From: Bacteroidales bacterium
GTDB taxonomy: Bacteria > Bacteroidota > Bacteroidia > Bacteroidales > F082
Length of the DNA stretch: 34,400 nt
Assembly: GCA_017965765.1 (NCBI GenBank)
Contig: JAGCPJ010000034.1
Location: 1 to 34,400 of the forward strand
Direction: 5' to 3'
Positions within the stretch are counted from its first letter, which is position 1, and each line of letters opens with the position of its first letter. The notes below the pieces were generated by a model. It made no database searches. It was not told the DNA's origin and saw only the letters and a program-made list of their open reading frames with translations. A program made the translations under genes and the position numbers. This document shows positions 27,102-34,400 of this stretch, one piece after another.

Positions 27102-27560
27102 ATGAAAAAGATTGTTAGCATAGTGTTCTTGGCTTGCCTTTCGATGGTCTTGCTTTCCTGCCATAACAATGGCGACAAGCACCTGTCCACCGATCTGGTG
27201 ACCAACCCGAAGTCGGCAGGAACGCCTTCTGGAAAGCAAGCGGAAATCAAATTCGAGAAAACCGAGTTCGACTTTGGAAAGATCTTGCAAGGCGAAGTGG
27301 TATCTTATACTTTCCACTTTACCAACACGGGGAACGCCCCTTTGATCATCACGAGTGTTGAGAAGAGTTGTGGTTGCACCGCCAGTGAGTTTCCCCGCGA
27401 ACCTATCGATCCTGGGAAGACGGGCGACATCAAGATCACCTATGACAGCAAAGGTCATCACGGCTTCCAGTCGAAGATGTTGATCGTCAACGCAAACACC
27501 GTGCCTTCTTCAACGACGTTGCGATTGAAGGCAGAGGTGCAGACGCCAGGACAGCTGTGA
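27102..27560 (+). CDS. DUF1573 lipoprotein (152 aa)
   Basis: The lipobox LLSC puts the acylated Cys at residue 20, after MKKIVSIVFLACLSMVL. Residues about 45-140 form the DUF1573 beta-sandwich: FDFGKILQGEVVSYTFHFTN, the SVEKSCGCTASEFPREPIDP segment with CGC, and IKITYDSKGHHGFQSK. The fold resembles ASH/MSP-like domains; function is not known. Placement directly before yajC is the usual Bacteroidota arrangement and suggests an envelope role. Confidence 0.9.
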   Translation: MKKIVSIVFLACLSMVLLSCHNNGDKHLSTDLVTNPKSAGTPSGKQAEIKFEKTEFDFGKILQGEVVSYTFHFTNTGNAPLIITSVEKSCGCTASEFPREPIDPGKTGDIKITYDSKGHHGFQSKMLIVNANTVPSSTTLRLKAEVQTPGQL

Positions 27561-27562
27561 AA

Positions 27563-27589
27563 CGAAAACGGAGAACGGAGAACGGAAAA
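27563..27589. repeat. ACGGAGA-type purine repeat between DUF1573 gene and yajC
   Basis: Consecutive CGAAAA, CGGAGAA, CGGAGAA and CGGAAAA units fill the start of the 50-base gap. It matches the units found at the end of mfd. Confidence 0.8.
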
Positions 27590-27610
27590 TAACAAATTAA
27601 CTATAAACTT

Positions 27611-27931
27611 ATGTTACTGACTATTTTATTGCAAGAAGCGCAGCAAGCCCCTAAGGGTAGCATGTGGACCAGCATGATCTGGATTGTTTTATTGATCGTT
27701 GTGTTTTGGCTGTTTTTTATCCGTCCGCAGTCCAAGAAAGCCAAAGAGCAGCAACGTTTCCGCGACCAGCTGAAGAAAGGCGACCCGGTGGTTACCATCG
27801 GCGGTTTCCATGGCAAGATCACCGAGGTGAAAGAGCATACCGTCATGGTTTCTCTTGCTCCAGATATCGTCGTGGAACTTGAAAAGTCCGCTTTGGTGCA
27901 GAACGCCTCCCAAGTCGGCGGCCAAGGTTGA
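27611..27931 (+). CDS. yajC: Preprotein translocase subunit YajC (106 aa)
   Basis: YajC associates with SecDF and helps the Sec translocon. The protein has one N-terminal membrane span (about residues 20-39, MIWIVLLIVVFWLFFIRPQ) with the family signature FFIRPQSKKAKEQQRF and the following LKKGDPVVTIGGFHGKI. Length is typical. The stop TGA is 1 base before the ATG of the YbbR-domain gene, so translation is likely coupled. Confidence 0.95.
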   Translation: MLLTILLQEAQQAPKGSMWTSMIWIVLLIVVFWLFFIRPQSKKAKEQQRFRDQLKKGDPVVTIGGFHGKITEVKEHTVMVSLAPDIVVELEKSALVQNASQVGGQG

Positions 27932-27932
27932 G

Positions 27933-28898
27933 ATGAACCCAGTTGAACAGATCAAGGATGAAGTAGCCAAAAAGGACAAGAGTAAGTTCTTGACCTTTTT
28001 GGTATTCTTGATTATTTCAACGATATTATGGTCTCTGATTAAACTGACCAAGGAATACACCACGCAGACCACCTTCACGGTCTCCTATTCCAATATTCCT
28101 GTCAACAAATGGGTATCCACACCTGAACAACAGGTGAAACTTTCTTTTGTGGCCAACGGTTTCGCTACCTTGCGACACAATCTGTTAGGATCCCACCGAC
28201 GGGTCATTGTCATTCCTTTGGATGAGGTCTCCTTCCACCATGAGGGTGGTAATACTTATTCCTATGGCTCCCAGTATGTTGCCGATCGGGTGGCTAGCCG
28301 GCTGGACATCACCTCCAGCAATGTCACGATGAACGACGACAAACAGTATTTCAACATGGAGGATCTTCAGATGAAGGCGCTTCCTGTACATGTTCCTCTC
28401 AATATTGTTACGCAGCGGCAGTATCTCGTGTATGGAGCTCCTATGGTCACTCCGTCCACGATCACCGTTTACGGCCCAAAGAATGTGCTTGACACGATGA
28501 CGGCAGTCTATACCCACGAACTCAGTGCAACCAATGCCAGTGAAGCGGTGGAGCAAGACTTGGCCATCGATTTCTACGACGGTTCCATTCGTGCAGAAGA
28601 AAAAACCGTGCATGTCGTCGTGGATGTGGTGCAATACACCGAAATTGACATACAGGTGCCTGTAAAACTGCCGAATACGATGAACGTTCGCTTCTTTCCC
28701 GAGACCATGAACGTGAAATGCATGGTGCCCATTAAGGATTATGCCTCATTGAACAGCAACGCCTTTTTGGTGTATGCCGATACTGCCCAGTTACGGCAGT
28801 TGAAGCCTCTTCTGGATATCCATTTGGTAAGCACGCCTCCCTTTGTCCAGGTGCTCAAGACGGAGCCGGAGCAGGTGGAATACCTCATTGTAAACTGA
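27933..28898 (+). CDS. YbbR-domain (CdaR-like) membrane protein (321 aa)
   Basis: I chose the ATG at 27933 (MNPVEQIKDEVAKKDKSK), one base after yajC; an earlier in-frame start would lie within yajC. One membrane helix (about 22-41, FLVFLIISTILWSLIKL) is followed by an exported region with repeated YbbR-like strands, including VPLNIVTQRQYLVYGAPMVT and VTPSTITVYGPKNVLDTM. In Firmicutes, YbbR/CdaR regulates the diadenylate cyclase; in Bacteroidota the role is not settled and no cyclase gene is adjacent. Gene order yajC-ybbR-coaE is typical of the phylum. Confidence 0.88.
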   Translation: MNPVEQIKDEVAKKDKSKFLTFLVFLIISTILWSLIKLTKEYTTQTTFTVSYSNIPVNKWVSTPEQQVKLSFVANGFATLRHNLLGSHRRVIVIPLDEVSFHHEGGNTYSYGSQYVADRVASRLDITSSNVTMNDDKQYFNMEDLQMKALPVHVPLNIVTQRQYLVYGAPMVTPSTITVYGPKNVLDTMTAVYTHELSATNASEAVEQDLAIDFYDGSIRAEEKTVHVVVDVVQYTEIDIQVPVKLPNTMNVRFFPETMNVKCMVPIKDYASLNSNAFLVYADTAQLRQLKPLLDIHLVSTPPFVQVLKTEPEQVEYLIVN

Positions 28899-28900
28899 AA

Positions 28901-28923
28901 ACTGAAAACGGAAAAACGGAAAG
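28901..28923. repeat. Purine-rich repeat abutting the coaE start
   Basis: ACTGAAAACGGAAAAACGGA and a final AAG fill the 25-base gap between ybbR and coaE. The pattern belongs to the same ACGGAAA family as at 17773 and 27563. Purine-rich sequence here may also help ribosome binding. Confidence 0.6.
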
Positions 28924-29514
28924 TTGAAAGTTGCCATTACGGGAAATATTGGGTCGGGGAAGAGCTATGTTTGCTCTTTTTTCAAGCAGATAGGCATTCC
29001 TGTCTTCGATTCTGATCTTGAAGCTAAGAAACTTTATGACCTTCCGGAGATCAAACGCCGTATCATGAATCGTTTCGGGGAGGATATGTATCTTCCCGAG
29101 GGATCGCTGGACCGCAAACGTCTTGCCCGAGTATTGTTTTCCGATTCCTGCGCCTTGGGTTATGTGGAGTCCATCCTTTATCCGGTGCTGAATGCACGTT
29201 TTGATGCTTGGGCACAGGAACAAGGCGCTCCTTATGTGTTGTATGAGTCCGCCTTGATCTTCGAGAAGCATTTGGAGGCGATGTTTGATGCCGTGGTCGT
29301 GGTCTCTGCCTCAGAGGAGACCCGTATCCGTCGGGTGATGACCCGGGATCATTGCACTGAGGAGCAGGTGCGTGGGCGCATGGCCTACCAACTGCCTCAG
29401 AGCGAGAAACTCACGAAGGCTGATTACGTGGTTGTCCACGAAGAGGACGATGAAGATGACTGCCTGCAGGAACAGGTGTCACGGATTCACAACGATTTAT
29501 TAAAGAGAGGTTGA
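28924..29514 (+). CDS. coaE: Dephospho-CoA kinase CoaE (196 aa), TTG start
   Basis: CoaE phosphorylates dephospho-CoA in the last step of CoA synthesis. The P-loop GNIGSGKS lies at residues 7-14, followed by GIPVFDSDLEAKKLY (the conserved DxD acid region). Further on are the LNARFDAWAQEQGAPYVLYE lid region and RIRRVMTRDHCTEEQVRGRM with the family's arginines. Starting at the TTG at 28924 gives MKVAITGNIGSGKS, exactly the usual distance to the P-loop; no ATG serves. The stop abuts the stop of the convergent nuclease gene. Confidence 0.95.
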   Translation: MKVAITGNIGSGKSYVCSFFKQIGIPVFDSDLEAKKLYDLPEIKRRIMNRFGEDMYLPEGSLDRKRLARVLFSDSCALGYVESILYPVLNARFDAWAQEQGAPYVLYESALIFEKHLEAMFDAVVVVSASEETRIRRVMTRDHCTEEQVRGRMAYQLPQSEKLTKADYVVVHEEDDEDDCLQEQVSRIHNDLLKRG

Positions 29515-32500
29515 CTACTGGCCGCTTGAAAAGATCAAGGTCTTGTTGGTGGTAGCCTTGGATTGATAGATATAGCCCTGTCCGGGTTGTAGGATCATGT
29601 TAGCCCCGCCAAGCCAACCTAGGCCTGTGACGTAGGTCGCGGATTGGCCGGATTTAGACTTGATGACATCACCGTTAGTTGGTTGGAAGTTGGCCAAAGC
29701 TGCAGTGAGGTTGAGGTTTTCGGTGAAGGGGAACCCGATCCAGGTGTATCCATTTTTCACAATGGTAATGGGATGATTTTCCGGGTTGGCTGGGGCGCCA
29801 GTCAGGGAGACGGCGCATTCACTGTTGGTCTTGATCTTGTACATCTTTTCTCCCTGGATGCTGCTCAGCGTGCCAAGCCATCCGAGGCCGTTGTAGTAAG
29901 TGAGGTTCCCATCGTCTTTAGAAGTGATTTCCAAACCGCTGGTGCCGAGTTGGTCTTTCAGTTGCGCAAGGAGATTGTCGGCCTCAACGGGCGAAGAGAA
30001 CCAAGTCCAGCCTTGCGCCAAGGTTACATTCCATTCCATAGGAAAGTCGGAAGGCTCTGTGCGTCGGAAGAGATAGACATCTAGCATGGTGTTCCCACTG
30101 GCGTAACATGCGAAAATATCGTTTGAATTATTGTATTTCAACAGGTTTCTTGTATAGCTACCTTGCGATTTGATGGTAGCAACGCCATTTGTTGCGATGC
30201 TAATGCTCCATTGGCTATTGGCATTGTTGTTGGCCTGGGTTCTTAAATAGTTGCCGTTGCTACTCGCTGCACAAAGATACCCTCCATTCGACCCCCAATT
30301 TTCATCGAAGAAGGTCCAGTTGCTTCCTGTTGCACCCAGGGTCAGTTCGCAAACGGTATTGCCAATCTCATGGATTACGTTGTCTTCGATAGTAACTGCT
30401 GCGGCAGAACGGTTGTTGGTGTTTTGAGTGGTTCCCAAAGCCTTCCCATTGGGAACATTGACTATCAGGTAGGTCCGGCCGGCAACCAATTGGTCAGTTG
30501 AGGTGACCAGTTGGTATTCCTGGACAAAAGTCTGCTGTGAGTATCTGAACACAGCGCTTACGGTGACATCGCTGGCGGGCATCTCAAATAGGTTGTCCGT
30601 TACGGTGATGGCGTTGTTTTGCGCATCGGTGACGACCCAATGATCCAAGGCATAGAGCGGGTCGGGAGTTGCTGTCAGGACGATCTCAGTGTCCTCGAAG
30701 GCCTCTGTGACATTGGCACTGATGGTGCCGTGGCTTACCGTTGCCAGGGTGATGTGGAATAGTTGGTTCCATTGGGCATACAGTGTCAAGTCGTCGAGCA
30801 AGGAGACGGTGGCCCCGTCGGCATAGTAAGTTCCCGTACCGTCTTGTGCCGTATTCCATCCATCGAAAACATAGCCTTCTCTGGTGAAGGTGTTTCCCTG
30901 CAATGCCGTAGGTTCAAACTCGTTCACCGTTTGATCAGGCATGGAGCCCGTTCCTCCATTGTTATTGAAGTGGATGGTGTGTGTGGGTGTAGTGGTGGCA
31001 GCAGTCTTCTTATAGAGCTGGATGGCTTTCTGGCTAGTGTATGAGCTGGATTTATAGTAACGGAAACGGGTCTGTCCAGATTGATCGTTGTATCTTAGAT
31101 ACGCACCTCCGGAAACGATGTTCACGTTGCCGCTAGTATAGGTGATTGAATTTGAATAGGAGATGGTTTGACTTGCCAGCAATCCATTCGCATTTGAGGT
31201 CTGTCCGATATAGTAGCCACTGGCAGATTTGATGGTGTAGCTATTCCCGGATTTAGCAATGGTAAAACTAGCGGCGTCAGTCGTTGCGTTGGAAGGGATG
31301 GCGTTGTTGCTGATGCTAACATCAATCGTGTTGCTAGCCACATCCAGTGAGGTTAATCCTCCATCGAAGGCGACTGTTCCATCTTCATACACAATAAGAT
31401 ACACACCGCTCCAGTCTGATGGTGTCGAGGTGACTTTGACATAGTCGCCGTTGCTCACCGTGCCTTGGATGAAGGTTGCCATGACCGTGACATCGAAGGC
31501 AGGCATGATGAAACTGTTGTCGTTGACATTGACGCTGGTGTTCATGTCGCCGGTCTTATATACGTACCAAGAATAGAGGCTATACCCCGTATCTGGATCT
31601 GCAGACAATTGGATGGTAGTACCTGACTTGGCGCTATAGGTGGAAGCGGAGATAGAGCCATGGCTGACATTGCCCAATGCGATGGCATAGTAGGTGTTGT
31701 TCTCGATAAAGGTAGCGCTTACGGTGACAGCATGGTCTGGCATGGTAAAGGTGCCGTTGCTGCTCACCGAAATGGTGGTATTGGGGCTACCTGTCTTATA
31801 TACCAAATAGCTGCCGACCATGTAACCTGGATCTGGAGTGGCGTTGATGGAGACGGTTGTGCCCTCCATGGCGCTAGCGGGTGCCGACACGGTGCCATGA
31901 GACAACCCCGTGGCACAGGTGATGGCGTAGGTGGTTCCTCCTTGCCAGTTCTCATCCCAGATCATGTGGGCGTATTCCGGGTGGTCAATGAAAGGATTGC
32001 GGTTGGATTGGTAATCGTTGTAGATGACGTTATTGCGATCGATTTCCTTTTGACTTACTGGGTCGGCATCGTTCCAACGCAATAGCATGGTCATGGCCCA
32101 AGGTAGGATCACCGACTTGTTGGTCATGCCGCTGGAACCCCAACTCGCGTCTTCGGTATAGTAGCGGGTGCTCATATAGAAATAGGCACGGGCGAAGTCC
32201 CCCTTATACTCGTCAATGGGTTCAAATACTGTTCCTGAATAGCCCAAGGATGATTTACAATTGCCCAGTTTTGAGCCGTTTTGGAAGGTGGTAGCCCCTG
32301 AGCCCACTTCCCCGAAAGGATGGTTGCTACGTTGATTGTTTACGAAACCGTCGGTAGGGTAGATGTGGTGTAGATCGGTACGTGGTGTAGTTTGGTCGTT
32401 GAACCAGCTTTGCGGCCACGAGTGCTCGCGGTTGTAGCAGTCGCCTTCACCGTCGTAAGAGCCGCATTGGTCGTTGCCATTGGTATAATAATAGGTGTAG

Positions 32501-32751
32501 TTGGCCCCATCGGAATACATGTCCCACACCACGCCATTGCCTTTGTTGTCCGTGCTCCAGAAGGCGTTCCATAGATCGCCGTAGGAGATGGTCGTATGGT
32601 TTTTGATAATGTCATGCAGGGCTGCTTTCAATTCATCTCCAGTTTTCCCGTTGGCGTTGTCGTAATAGCCGTTGGGAATTTGTGCTTGGAGGGTCAGAAA
32701 AATGAAAGAGAAAAGGGTTAAAAGGGTGATTTTTTTCGCAATACGTTCCAT
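29515..32751 (-). CDS. Secreted endonuclease I-family nuclease with InlB-like repeats (1078 aa)
   Basis: After a signal peptide (about 1-24) comes an endonuclease I domain (25-270) with the His-metal motif NREHSWPQSW (107-116) and DLHHIYPTDGFVNNQRSNHP after it; this fold makes nonspecific cuts in DNA. Then follow two divergent bacterial repeats of about 80 residues (SYLVYKTG, MPDHAVTVSATF), a lectin-like segment, an InlB repeat near FDGWNTAQDGTGTYYADG, another divergent repeat and a second lectin-like segment. Two C-terminal modules end in PGQGYIYQSKATTNKTLIFS. I do not see a standard T9SS tail, which is unusual for such a large exported protein in this phylum. It may scavenge nucleic acid or cut extracellular DNA. 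Confidence 0.9.
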   Translation of the reverse strand: MERIAKKITLLTLFSFIFLTLQAQIPNGYYDNANGKTGDELKAALHDIIKNHTTISYGDLWNAFWSTDNKGNGVVWDMYSDGANYTYYYTNGNDQCGSYDGEGDCYNREHSWPQSWFNDQTTPRTDLHHIYPTDGFVNNQRSNHPFGEVGSGATTFQNGSKLGNCKSSLGYSGTVFEPIDEYKGDFARAYFYMSTRYYTEDASWGSSGMTNKSVILPWAMTMLLRWNDADPVSQKEIDRNNVIYNDYQSNRNPFIDHPEYAHMIWDENWQGGTTYAITCATGLSHGTVSAPASAMEGTTVSINATPDPGYMVGSYLVYKTGSPNTTISVSSNGTFTMPDHAVTVSATFIENNTYYAIALGNVSHGSISASTYSAKSGTTIQLSADPDTGYSLYSWYVYKTGDMNTSVNVNDNSFIMPAFDVTVMATFIQGTVSNGDYVKVTSTPSDWSGVYLIVYEDGTVAFDGGLTSLDVASNTIDVSISNNAIPSNATTDAASFTIAKSGNSYTIKSASGYYIGQTSNANGLLASQTISYSNSITYTSGNVNIVSGGAYLRYNDQSGQTRFRYYKSSSYTSQKAIQLYKKTAATTTPTHTIHFNNNGGTGSMPDQTVNEFEPTALQGNTFTREGYVFDGWNTAQDGTGTYYADGATVSLLDDLTLYAQWNQLFHITLATVSHGTISANVTEAFEDTEIVLTATPDPLYALDHWVVTDAQNNAITVTDNLFEMPASDVTVSAVFRYSQQTFVQEYQLVTSTDQLVAGRTYLIVNVPNGKALGTTQNTNNRSAAAVTIEDNVIHEIGNTVCELTLGATGSNWTFFDENWGSNGGYLCAASSNGNYLRTQANNNANSQWSISIATNGVATIKSQGSYTRNLLKYNNSNDIFACYASGNTMLDVYLFRRTEPSDFPMEWNVTLAQGWTWFSSPVEADNLLAQLKDQLGTSGLEITSKDDGNLTYYNGLGWLGTLSSIQGEKMYKIKTNSECAVSLTGAPANPENHPITIVKNGYTWIGFPFTENLNLTAALANFQPTNGDVIKSKSGQSATYVTGLGWLGGANMILQPGQGYIYQSKATTNKTLIFSSGQ

Positions 32752-32788
32752 GGTGTTTTGTAAATAGGTTTCTCTATTAATTAATGAA

Positions 32789-32869
32789 GGTGACCAAAAA
32801 GGTTACGGTAGTTGTCATTGCGTGGAGCGGAGCTCGCAATGACGTATCCGGCCCTACTTTTTGGTCACC
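32789..32869. repeat. Nested inverted repeat (REP-like hairpin) between two minus-strand genes
   Basis: Outer arms GGTGACCAAAAAG (32789-32801) and CTTTTTGGTCACC (32857-32869) are perfect 13-base complements. Inside, GTCATTGCG (32814-32822) pairs with CGCAATGAC (32835-32843), topped by GAGC-gga-GCTC. The inner GTCATTGCG/CGCAATGAC core resembles dispersed repeats seen in many bacterial genomes. It may also stop transcription from the 78-aa gene. Confidence 0.85.
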
Positions 32870-32889
32870 CTCAATTGGTTGGCGGGGAA

Positions 32890-33126
32890 TTATTCCTTGC
32901 GTTTCTTGGTCATGGCGTAGGCGGCGCCCAGCCCAACGAGAACGGCAATGCCGCTACCCAGGGGACCGTCAGCGTCGAAATCGTCTGAACCACCGTGGCC
33001 GGGGAAATTCATCATGGCACCTTCACGCGTGGGTTCTTCGAAGGAACCTTTTCCAAACACGCTCTGTCCGAAGGAGACGGTTGCCAATCCAAGTACGATA
33101 GCAATAGTTAAGATAAGTTTTTTCAT
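32890..33126 (-). CDS. Small secreted protein with C-terminal helix and basic tail (78 aa)
   Basis: The ATG at 33126 is preferred because the upstream in-frame extension overlaps the neighbouring gene. The product has a signal peptide (MKKLILTIAIVLGLATVSFG), a polar middle with an acidic run (SDDFDADG), and then PLGSGIAVLVGLGAAYAMTKKRKE. A hydrophobic helix after a Pro/Gly-rich turn followed by basic residues is the form of a sorting or anchoring signal; similar tails occur on short Bacteroidota proteins. I recognise no function. It lies between two exported-protein genes on the same strand, 34 bases after the stop of the upstream one. Confidence 0.75.
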   Translation of the reverse strand: MKKLILTIAIVLGLATVSFGQSVFGKGSFEEPTREGAMMNFPGHGGSDDFDADGPLGSGIAVLVGLGAAYAMTKKRKE

Positions 33127-33160
33127 AGTATGTACTAGCTTGATGTTGTACTTTTTCCGT

Positions 33161-34400
33161 TTATCTGACAACGATCTTTTGGGTCTTGTCGTTGAGCTGG
33201 AGCACATAGACGCCGGCAGCGGCATTGAGTTTGATGCTGCTGACACCGTTGATCTGCTCGGTGGCGATGACGCGGCCGGTCATGTCGATGACCTTGAGCA
33301 TGCCTTCACCGTTGACGATGACGTTGTCATTGCTGACGTAAGCAAAGTCGCTGTTGCTGGCGTTGCTGGTGGCGAAGACCAGTTTGAAGCGGCTTTCGTA
33401 GTCGTTGGTGTTAGCGTCGAAGTTGTAGGTGGGGTTGGCGAGGAGGTCAACTTCGGCACCGGTCATGTTGTCGATGAGGTGGAGGTAGTTGAAGTTCACC
33501 ATCTCGCTGGTGAAGTTGAGGGTGTAGTTGCCATTGTACTGAGCCTTGAAGTTGAGGGGCATCTCGCCGAAGCTCTCGACGGCAGCCACAGCGTAGTCCT
33601 TGCCGTTGACGGGCATATAGACCTTGGTGTGGTTGGCGTTGAACTGGGCCTTGGGGAGGTTGCGGCCTTCGAAGGTCATGATGGCGCGGTCGAGGAGTTT
33701 GCCGTTGCGGGTGATGTTGAGTGCGGCGTTGGCGCTCTTTTCACCGGTGGCAGGGGTGAACTGCACGGTCTCGCTAGCACCTTCGGCGATGACGACGATA
33801 CCGGTCATGGCTTCAACACGGGCGCCGGCGACGTTTTCGATGTACTCGTTGGTCAGGTTGTTCAGGGTGTAGAACGGTCTGTCAACGGTGGCGGGGCCGG
33901 GATAGGGGTTGCCCATGATGTTGTAGCCGGCGAGATTCTTGCCTTCGTAGTAGACCAGCCCAAACATGCCGGTTCCAGTGTACTCCTCGCCAGTGCCGTT
34001 GAACACGAGGTCAACATCGGCGGCGTTGGCATAGAGGTAGCCTTGGCCTTCCATCAGCGTGAAGGTAGAAGTTTCGTAGTTGAACCATTCTTTTCCTTCG
34101 GAGTCGCCACTCTGGTCGAACTTGTACAGGTCGAAGTCGCCGTCCACCAAGTTGGTGACTGCTGTAGGATCGACACCGCCGACGGGTGAGGAGATCAGGT
34201 AGTAGCCGTCATCATCAGAGGTGTAAGCCTGGATGTGCTTGGTGAAGCCTGTGGTAGCAGTTTCGAAGCTGATGTACAAGGGGTCTTCATCAAAGAAGAT
34301 TTCCATGTGCTCTTCACCGGTGTGGATAGTGAAGTTGGTGGTGCAGTCATATTCCACTTTTGCGACATGGTCATAGATCTTGAAGGAGACTTCCTCTCCA
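33161..34400 (-). CDS. C-terminal part of a T9SS type A surface protein (5' end outside window)
   Basis: The frame is open to the right edge: codons upstream of the GTG at 34357 continue without a stop as GEEVSFKIYDHVAK, so no start lies in the window and 413 residues are visible. The visible region has a GYYLISSPV...GQGYLYAN module, GNPYPGPATV, then a beta-rich domain, and ends in a T9SS type A sorting domain (MLKVIDMTGRVIATEQING, then GVYVLQLNDKTQKIVVR). The protein is exported to the cell surface; what it binds or cleaves cannot be told from this end. Confidence 0.88.
   Translation of the reverse strand, partial: GEEVSFKIYDHVAKVEYDCTTNFTIHTGEEHMEIFFDEDPLYISFETATTGFTKHIQAYTSDDDGYYLISSPVGGVDPTAVTNLVDGDFDLYKFDQSGDSEGKEWFNYETSTFTLMEGQGYLYANAADVDLVFNGTGEEYTGTGMFGLVYYEGKNLAGYNIMGNPYPGPATVDRPFYTLNNLTNEYIENVAGARVEAMTGIVVIAEGASETVQFTPATGEKSANAALNITRNGKLLDRAIMTFEGRNLPKAQFNANHTKVYMPVNGKDYAVAAVESFGEMPLNFKAQYNGNYTLNFTSEMVNFNYLHLIDNMTGAEVDLLANPTYNFDANTNDYESRFKLVFATSNASNSDFAYVSNDNVIVNGEGMLKVIDMTGRVIATEQINGVSSIKLNAAAGVYVLQLNDKTQKIVVR

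Noticed and set aside
32948..34189. 413-codon frame on the plus strand
   Set aside because: It is the shadow of the T9SS protein and the 78-aa gene on the minus strand, which have signal and sorting domains.

Overview
The window looks like chromosomal DNA of a Bacteroidales bacterium (phylum Bacteroidota). The evidence is type IX secretion (T9SS) sorting domains of types A and B, BspA-like/DUF285 and GLUG-repeat surface proteins, the DUF1573-yajC-ybbR-coaE gene order, a Bacteroidota-type urocanase, and promoters of the Bacteroides type (TAnnTTTG at -7) in front of many genes instead of Shine-Dalgarno-led starts. I cannot name a genus from sequence alone.

Layout. Positions 1-9886 (minus strand) are one uninterrupted reading frame of at least 3,295 codons that runs off the left edge. 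It encodes a giant secreted modular surface protein, preceded by a leader holding a 41-codon single-span membrane ORF. Positions 10178-12498 (minus) are a compact operon: a LicA/choline-kinase-like phosphotransferase, a MIP18/SufT-like Fe-S assembly protein and a membrane-anchored AraC-type regulator. A tRNA-Ala(CGC) gene at 12563-12635 marks the left border of an AT-rich integrated element of about 5 kb (12.6-17.7 kb). The element carries a large serine recombinase whose last 15 codons are antisense to the tRNA, small coupled ORFs, a NUMOD3-like protein, a small resolvase, an 85-aa protein, a lipoprotein and a Rep_trans-type replication initiator. I see no conjugation or phage structural genes, so it looks like a mobilizable or plasmid-like integrative element.

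Positions 17808-24185 (minus) hold mfd, a REP-associated tyrosine transposase (RAYT, IS200/IS605 TnpA-like) and hutU. The RAYT gene is flanked by palindromic REP units: six at a strict 51-bp period on one side and two in the opposite orientation on the other. Four further palindromes of similar style lie inside the mfd coding region without breaking its frame, apparently adding extra residues between the N-terminal UvrB-like part and the rest of the protein. I consider this RAYT/REP/mfd arrangement and the tRNA-Ala element the two most interesting things here.

Positions 24267-29514 (plus) encode a T9SS-exported peptidoglycan hydrolase (amidase_2 + CUB), a T9SS type B protein, a DUF1573 lipoprotein, YajC, a YbbR-domain protein and CoaE. 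The run from 26098 has short gaps and looks like one transcription unit. Positions 29515-34400 (minus) encode a secreted endonuclease I with InlB-like repeats, a 78-aa secreted or anchored small protein, and the C-terminal part of a T9SS type A protein that enters from the right edge.

Other recurring structure: short purine-rich tandem repeats of the (A)ACGGAGA type occur at three gene borders (after and inside the 3' end of mfd, before yajC, before coaE). One copy forms the last dozen codons of mfd and another sits against the TTG start of coaE. All family assignments are from reading the sequence by eye; no database search was possible.
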